This document shows positions 1-9,000 of a DNA stretch of 14,138 nucleotides, piece by piece (positions within the stretch are counted from its first letter, which is position 1; every line of letters begins with the position of its first letter). The position numbers and the translations under genes are program-made. This stretch comes from CAYQUV01 sp964421005 (GTDB lineage Bacteria > Patescibacteriota > Minisyncoccia > Minisyncoccales > CG1-02-41-26). The notes beneath the pieces are model-generated. The model made no database searches. It had not been told where the DNA came from and saw only the letters and a program-made list of their open reading frames with translations. Location of the stretch: the NCBI GenBank assembly GCA_964421005.1, contig CAYQUV010000019.1, positions 1-14,138 on the forward strand, read 5' to 3'.

Positions 1-3000
1 AGAGAAAATCTTAATCTAATATTTATATTTTTATCAGTGGTAGTTGCTGTATCTTCTGCTGCCAGCCAGCCTGTTCCGCCGGTTTCTTCAGAACCTGTTG
101 TAACCACACTTGGTTCAGGAAAAGCATATTTTCGGATCCTGTAATCATCATAATAAGCATGAATAGCACCGCTACCTCCACCCCCCAATCCTATATGGCC
201 TGAAGTGCCGCTATTATCGGAAAAGTTAGTAGAAGTAACATTGGTTCCATCATTTTTTTCAATCTGGAAATAATAATTTCCTCCGCCTTTTATTTTTAAA
301 AGAAAATGATACCATTCATCATAGCTTCCGGTATAGCTTATTGGCGAACTCCCTAAATCAGTATCAACATATCTCGTGTATAATGATGAACCTGGATCAT
401 AATAAAAAACTCGATACGTATCAGAATAACTATTCCAATGCCACATCATACCAGCTAAGTGAGTACCAGTTTCACCGCTTAGCCATTTCACTTTAAATTC
501 GTGCACTTCAGGACTGTTGTTTGAACTGTTTCTATTTTTTAAATAGATAAATCTGCTCCCTTGGCCCCAAACAGTCATCATAACATCTGAACTCTCTTGC
601 CAGTAGTTATCATCGACAGCTGTCCATTTATCAGAATAATCTCGGTCTTCAAAATCATCATAAAATATAAATGTATTCTCTCCGTTACTGGCGGTGCCAG
701 CATTTAAATTCCCATAATACATATAAATAGTAGTGGTACTATTGGCAGGAAGTGAAGGAATTTTAACCCAAAAAGTAGAACTTGTGCCTAAATCGTATTT
801 CTCCCGCCAATGGTCCAAAAGAATAGTTTGGTTAGAATTAGTAAATCTGATATCGTCAAAATCAGTCTGACAATGACTTTCGCAACTGACATCAACCCCG
901 GAAGTGGTGTTGTAACCAACTTTTACCCGTACTTGAAAATCTGTTAAATCATTGCTTGAAGAATTTTTAACACCGATAGATTTTTTATACAGCCAATTTG
1001 CTAACGCTTCCCCAGCAGTATCTCCCCGCCAACGATAATGAACTTCATCTATTCCTACCAATTCAGTGGTCCCTGAAATAGGCAACGCCGAAGAAGGTCC
1101 AATCGTACCGGAACTCACTGTAACTTCTGTTGAAGGATCGGTAATCTGGATTTCCAAAGTTTCATCAACCGAAGCCGATTTTTTAACATCCAAAACAACA
1201 TAAACACACATAGTTGAAGTGGTGGAAATACTAACCGTATCAGTAAAAGTTGCGGTGCCATTGGCTCCATTAAAAGTGGTGGTTGAACCAAATTGGCTGT
1301 CCGAGCCAGCATCGTATTGTTCGCCGACACAATCATAAGGGAAAGTTGTATCTAAATCGTAAAATAGTTTAATATTCTCCAAATCATTCTGAGCGTCAAC
1401 CGTCCCCTGTTCAGTAATAGTAATACCAGTGACATTCCGAGAGCCGGTATGTTCTTGAATAACAAAACCACCGCCAACATAACTGCTAGTTAAAGGAATA
1501 TCAATAGAATCGGTTTGGCTGCCAATAGTAGTTACTGTTACATCAGCCTTGGTAGAAATTCTTGCTATTTGCGTATAGTTATCCAGACTGGTGGCAGCTC
1601 CGCCTTCTCCTTTTGCTACTCTGAAGCAATAGTTAGTGCCATCTGGAGCACTGTTGGTAAATTTAAAATTGTATTCCAATTCGGTAAATTCATATTCATT
1701 TAAAGTGATAGCATCGGTTTGATAAGAAGGATGTTCTACCATCTTACCGGCTTTCCAACTCCACCCGTTTGAAGGATCGGTTAAAGATCCTTCAAAATTA
1801 ATTGTTGAGGCCTGATCAGTGAAATTGGTGGAAGTTGCCATCTGAACCACGCTGCCTGTTGTTGTCGGAACATCATTAAAGTTAGTTTCATCAACCGAAG
1901 TACAATTTGGCGCTCCGCCTAATGGGGCATATTGCAAACGGTAATTGTAATTATCAGCTGAACTTCCGGAATTTCTCAACAAAAATCTAACTCTGATATT
2001 ATTGGATTGTTGGGCAGCGGTTAAAGCGACATAGCTATCTTCGGCTGCCATCCAGGTAGCGCCGCCTGACGTTTCTTCACTTCCCGGTGTACCTATGCTT
2101 GGCTCTTGAGAAGTATAGTTACGAATCAAAATCCAATCTACATATAAATGGTCCCTGTATGAAGCGATGTTTGCGGGCTGGGGCAAGGTTCCAACATAAT
2201 CTGTTTTTGTCGTTTTTAGATCGCCGTTAACATATAATTTTACCGAAGTGCCGCTAACTTGCTCTATGTCAAAAATATACCAAGTATCATAGTTATAATA
2301 CCCTGTTTCCTCGCTACTGTTACCATAGTCATCAGCAGTACTAATTCCTGTATTATGAAGAATTGAACGTCCATTGCAGCAGGGGCTTGCTTCAAATCCA
2401 AGTGAATCATCTAACCCATTATAAGTCAACTCAAAATAAGCCCTTGCTCTAAGAGCCATATCGGGAGTAGAGCTTGAAGTTGAGTAAATTTTTTGCCAAG
2501 AGCCACTTCCGCTATAATAATCCAATATCCCATTAGTTACTGTGCCGTAACTCGTATCGCCCGTCCATTTCGAACCGGGATAAGCGCCTGAAAAATCGTC
2601 AAAGAATTCAAAAGTATTGTCGCCATTGCTAGTTGTGGTAGCGCTTGCATTGCCATAATACATATAGATATTAGTCTCGCCTATCTTGGAAGCATTATAT
2701 TCCCAAACATTGCCATTTCTGCCAACAACCCAAACCTCATCTGAGGAAAGTACAGAAACCCCATTCATATAAGATTGGACATCAGTTCCCCATCTGCCCA
2801 CACCTGAATGCTGGGTCCAGGTGGTATTGTATTCCCAGACATTACCAAATAAACCAACAATCCAAACCTCGGTTGAGGAAACAGCGGAGATTTCATTAAA
2901 AGTTTGGTCCGACCATTTTTCGTGAGCTGAATAATCTGTCCAGCTACTCCCATTATATTTCCAGACCTCACCGCTATAACCCGTAATCCAAACCTCGTTT

Positions 3001-6000
3001 GAGGAAACAACAGAAACTCCATTTATACTTGACGCCCATTTATTATCTTCGCTATTATGCTGAATCCAGTTGTCGTCAACTCCATTAAATTCCCAGACAT
3101 TAGTAGCATATTGACCTCCAATCCAAACCTCGGTTGAGGAAGCGGCATCGATTGCTGACATCCAAGGAGTATCTCCCCATCCACCATCGTGCTGAGTCCA
3201 GGCACTTCCATTGTATTCCCAGACATTGCCGCTATAACCCGCAATCCAAACCTCGGTTGAGGAAGCAGCAGAGACGCTTTTTATAGTATTGGTAGTCCAT
3301 CTGCCCGTACCTGAATGCTGTATCCAGTCGGTTCCATTATATTGCCAGACCTGACCATTCTCACCCACAATCCAGACCTCGTTTGAGGAAGCGACAGAAA
3401 CATCGTAAAGTGTATTAGTATCCCATCTGTCCGTACCTGAATGCTGTATCCAGTCGGTTCCATTATATTGCCAGACTTGACCATTCTCGCCCACAATCCA
3501 GACCTCGGTTGAGGAAGCGGCAGAAACAGCAAACATTTCATTAGCTCCCCATCTTCCTGTGCCTGAATGCTGTTTCCAAGGATCACTACCAGCTGCTAAT
3601 GAAGGTACTTTTACCCAAAAAGTGGAACTTGCTGAAGTAGCGTAAGATTCTCTCCAATAATCTAAAAGTGTTTGTCCGTCAGCGGCGGTGAACCTGACAT
3701 CGTCAAAGTCATCCTGGCAGTGGCCGTCGCAGGTGACATCCCCGCTCTGGCCGGTGGAACTTGCCACAATTATCTTGACTTGATAATCAGTCAAGGTGCC
3801 TGTTGTGTTTTGGATGGGGATTGATTTCCGGTAAGACCAACCGGAATCATACCAAGGTATTCCTTCTCCTCCGTCATCGTTTCTCCAGCGGTAATGAACT
3901 TCATCAACTATTGGTTGTGAAGTAATATTTATATAATCTGTCCTTAATGTTTGTTGAGTGCTTGATGCCTGATATACCCGGACAAATCTCCAATTATTAG
4001 AATCGTAATAATTTCCGGGATTGGTGGTAATATTACCACTTAAAGAAAAATCTGTCCCGGCAGCACAGGTGGTACTTGAAGCAAAAGTTTCCCAGGTAAG
4101 AGAATTAATATTATAAACTTGGAGATAAACTTTATTGGTGGCGCAAGCAATTGTAGTTGAGCCATTCCAGGTAACATAAATATCATCAGTATTATTAGTA
4201 TGCTGTTTGGCAAAAAGAAAAACGGGAACAGTATCAGCAGCACTTGTAATTGCATCCGAATTGCCATCATCGCCGGCAACATCGTCATAACCCTCATTGT
4301 CCAAGTAATAGGTAAGATCTAAATTATAATCAGAATCGGAAATGGAAGAAACAGCATCTTTTGAATATCTTTTGGTTGCCGAAGAAACAATAGACAATTC
4401 ACCGTATTTATCATAACCGCCGTTTAAGGTAGTGCTTGCTGTCTCGTTTATAAGCCGCAAGCAATAATCGGTGCCGGTTACAGCATTAGAAGTTTCCAGC
4501 ATAAAGGCAAACTCGGTGTAAGTTGAAGTGGCTAAAGTGAAATCTCCGGTAGTGCTGGTTGCTTCAAACCACTTGCCATTTGTCCAGGTATTAGAATTTG
4601 AAGCACAGATTGAAGCAGTTAAAGAATCGCTACTTGTCCCCGACAAACCATAAGACCACGCGATTTCGGTTGTAGCCCCAACATCTTGCCAGGTAAGAGA
4701 AGAGGTACAAACACCGGTAGTTGTCGCCCATTGTATTTTGAAGCTGGTAGTAGTGGCTGCACCGGAATTTTCTACTTGGACCCGCCAAGTCGCTCTTTCG
4801 CCTTTTTCCATTTCCAAGGAAGTATCAGCCGCAGCCGAATTAGTATTGTTATTAACGTTTCCTCCAGTCGTTGGATTACCCGTTGAATCGCCGTCATCAT
4901 TCTGCCAGCGGTAAGAGGTTTGAGCGAGAGTTGTCCCTTTAGTATAATCAACTACTGCCCAAACCTGGGTACATCTGGTTTCTATACCGGCCGTGTTTGG
5001 ATTAATAAGCTCTACTCCTGCTTGAAGGTTTGTAATATCGGACCAATCCCAACTACCACCGCCTGCATCAGTGGTATAAGTGGTTGAGGCAAGGGTCCAG
5101 GCGCCGGTACTTGGCAAACTTACAGCAGAACCTCTCCGTTCCGTGTTATTGTCTTTAATAACTGTTTTGGCGGTCGCCCCTCCTTTCTGAGAACTGTCTC
5201 TGGCGTTTATCCAAACAGTTACACTATTGATAGTTCCCGTGTCGGTTAAATTCTGTAAATTATATAAATCATATAAAGTTCCCCCCTTAGTATTGTTGTA
5301 TACATAAGTACTATCGCCGTCAGAAGGATCTTCGTTTACTGCATCCCAGTTGCTGCCGGTATTTACGCTTAAGTTAGTCGCATCGCCGGAGGCATTGGGC
5401 CTGAGAGTCAGAGTATCTGGCGCATCGGAAGCGATTTGCCACTGGCGAGTTTCTTCAAACACCGGATTATTATTTCCAACTTCTAGCGACTCCACTTTCG
5501 AAGACCCCGTTTTTTGAGATTCGCTTTCTCTAAATGTCAGCGGACCTAAAAGATACAAGTAAGGGCTGATATCAGGAGCATTAAATTGATAACCAAATTG
5601 ATAACTATCCCCTGCTTGTAAGTTGACATCCCAGATAATATTCTTTCTCTCATCAATTATATTATCTGCGACTTCTACCGAATTATCTGTTTCTGTAATT
5701 TTAAAACCAACCGGTACATTCTCAATAATCTTGCCCTTAAAATCCTGATTGGCCTTAATCCTGAAATTCATCTCGTAGGATGCCGGCGGATAAATTCTGG
5801 TTGGGCCTGTTCTCTCAACATCAAAAGGAACTGAATCCCGAACTTCAAAAGAATCTTCAATTTCATACCCCGTATCAAGATTTGTTAATTTCATCTGATA
5901 AGTCCCGGTTGCGTTGATTTGATAATAAGCGAAATAATCGGGAACATCGGTTACATTATCCGGTCCGCATTTCCTTGACCTCTCCACAGAAACAGAGGAT

Positions 6001-9000
6001 AATTCTTTAGTGGGAGAAATAATTTCTAATCTTAAATCAGCATCACAAATAGTATGACCGTCATCCTTTAAAGCAGCTATCTGGATGTAAACTTGCTCAT
6101 TCGGCAGATAAATTGATTTGTTAGTATTGATTGCCAAAACTCCCCATCTGAATTCCTGCTCAAATACCTGAATCTCTGATAAACCAGTAGAATTATCTTC
6201 TATCTTGATAACCAGTTTATAAAGGCCAGGACGAAACTCCGATGGTTTTTCTAAAATTACTGAAAATTCTCCATTTTCCTCAAAAGAAAATTCTGAATCA
6301 ATATTTACCCTGTTCCCTTGTAAATCTTGAACTTCAGAAGTTACATTAATTCCTCGCCAAGAATCAGAACCAGCCTGAGTCCCTGTTGCGGTGCTTCCTG
6401 CGGCATTGTTTCCGGTCGCAGTATCTTCTGTTACATCACTCGTACTTGCATCAGTATTGCCTCCAACAGCGTCAGTTCCAGTCGCATCATTCACAGTAGC
6501 ATTATTTGCAGTAGGATTACTGCTTGTGATATCAGTAGCGGTGGTAGTACTTCCTGCGGTAGTTGAAACTGATTCACTATCCACCAAAGAACCAAAAACT
6601 CTAGGTTTAAAATTGTTAAAGCTTGAGGTAGTAGTAGAAAGGGTAGTAGTAGTAGTAGTGGTAGTGGTAGAATTAGTACATATCGGAACACCGGAAGTAT
6701 CACCCTTATTCCTTTCTTGAGAACATTTGTCACATCCCCCAATAGACGAATCAACTAAAGTAGTAGAAGTTAAATTGCTTTTTGTTGTGCTTGAATTAAT
6801 AATAGGAGTAGTTGTTGAAGTGGTAATTGAAGTGGTAATTGAAGAAGTAGTTAAAGTAGCAGTAGTTGACTTCAAAAACTTAAAATAAATTTTATTGTAT
6901 CGGAACCGAAAGTTTGGGTTCTCGTTCGCTCGGAAATTATTTTCTTTGGACAGTAATTCAATCTCATCTTTTTCTTTTTTATCCTCTTTTTCTTGCTTGT
7001 TTTTCTTCAATTCGTCCTCTTTATCTTTTTCTTGCTCTAAATTTTCATCTTCTTTTTGCTGCTCTGATTGTTCAACTAACTGTTCTTCACTACTTGTAGG
7101 AGATGTAGTTGTTCCCTCTTTAACTACTTCTGTAGTAGTAGCTACTGGAGTTTTTTCTGTATCTGTAGTTGTAGTTGTAGTAGCGGTAGCAAGTGCCTCT
7201 AAGGTGCTGGTTGATTCTCTTCCCTCTTCCGGAGCGCTTATATCGCCACCACCTCCTTCTGAGATATCTTCTTCTGGTCCCTCAGTACTGACACTTTCCG
7301 TCCCCTGTTCTTCATCAATTGTTCCTTTTTCACTATAGTACGCCTCTACCCAAACGCTGTCTAATAGGGCTTCAAAATTTGTTTCCCCTCCGACTACTCC
7401 TTCAAATTTTATCTTTAAGTTTTTAACATCCTCCCAGTTTTTCAAAAATGAAGCATCGTATTCAAAATAGCCGCCGTTTGAATTGTTTGATAGAGGATAA
7501 TCAGAAATAGTATCAAGTTTTTGCCAATTTTCTCCGTTTAAAGAATACCAGACAACAATTTTAGTATCGAGCTCGGGCAAAATTTCGGTTGCGGCTGAAT
7601 CGGTTGTAGTTGACTCGGTCGTGGTAGTTCCAGCGATAATCGCTCCAGCAGTTGTAATCTCACTAGAAGTAGCCTCAGTAGAATCAGTAGTTGTTGCTTT
7701 GCTACTCATAGATTCAGCAAAGGCATCCTCGATACTTGTAACTTCAGTAGTTGTAATTTCCTCCCCTCTTGATAATTCTTCTTCTAATAAATCTTGAGAA
7801 GAGGTACTTGCTGATCCTTCAGTAGAAGTTTCTTGAGAAGATGTTTCTTCAGAAATTGGTAAAAAGACATCATCGAGAACCGATTCTGTCGTAGTAATTT
7901 CGGTTGTAGTAGTTGCATCGGTAATTGTTTCGCTAAAAAGGGTTTCATTTATGGTTGTTTCTTCAGTAGTCGGCAGCTCAGTAATCGGCGACTCAGTAGT
8001 CGGTGGTTCAGTAATAATTGTTGATTCATTAGCAATTGTTTCAGTTGTCGTTTGGCTACTCGATGGTTCAAGTAATTCATCTGAACAACTCTGTTCAACT
8101 GGCTCTAGAACAGCCGGTTCGGTTAATTCAGTGGTTTCATTAACAGGGTTTTCAATAATAACAGTTTCTTCAACAATAATCTCTTCAATGATTGTTGAGG
8201 GAGTAGTAGTTGAGCCGCTTTCTTCAGCTTTGACCACCGAAACCATTGAGGCAATTTTAACTACTAACTTTTTGACTAACACACCCGTTGCTTTAACCAG
8301 ATCGGTTGTTTTTCTTGCTAATCTTCTGAAGAAATTTTTAATTTTATTCCAAAAACTAGTTTGTTCTTCGGTGGAAGTATTATCCATTTCGGAATCAGTA
8401 TCGGAATCAATATCAGTCGATTGTTCTAATTGAAAATCAGAAGTTTTCTCTCTGATAGCGAAAGAAAATTTAATCTTAGCAAATTGAAATTGTTTTTGGT
8501 TTAAATCACAAACAGAAAGAGGTCGAAAATCCTCAACTGAGACAACCAAGGAGCCGCTTTTGTAAACTGCTGAATTTGATTCTGAAAATGAATCAATATA
8601 TCCCAAGGGGCCCACTTCTGGTTCACCTTGAACATTTTGTGAATTCTGCCAAAAGCCATAAGAATTCGTTGAATAGAAATTTATTATATTTGTATCTTGA
8701 GCAAAAATAGCCGAGATTGAACCTTGTAAAAATTTTGCCGGAGTAAACCCTGAAACAAAAAAGAAGATAATAAAAGCGACTAAAGCCAATCGCCAGCCAA
8801 AGCCAAAAATTCTATTGACCTTATTACTGCTCTGAGGAATAAAATGAATTAATTTTAAATAAAATGGAAATTTGAAATAAAATGGAGAGTCAGAATGTAT
8901 CTTTTTTTGAGTTTCTATTTTTAGTTTATTTTTTAATTTTTTCTCCTGATATTTCCTTATTGATTTCTCAGTTGTTATCCAACAAATACCGGTGTAAAAT

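Noticed and set aside
2688..3581. Regular 126-bp repeats considered as a CRISPR-like array
   Set aside because: The repeats are coding, vary at codon level and have no distinct spacers; they encode propeller blades.
2765..3586. Minus-strand open frames with repeated PQPRFGL motifs
   Set aside because: They are out-of-frame readings of the propeller repeats; the main frame is open across the whole region.
6895..8433. Several plus-strand open frames rich in Ser and Val
   Set aside because: They are antisense shadows of the Thr/Ser/Glu-rich stalk codons of the giant protein.
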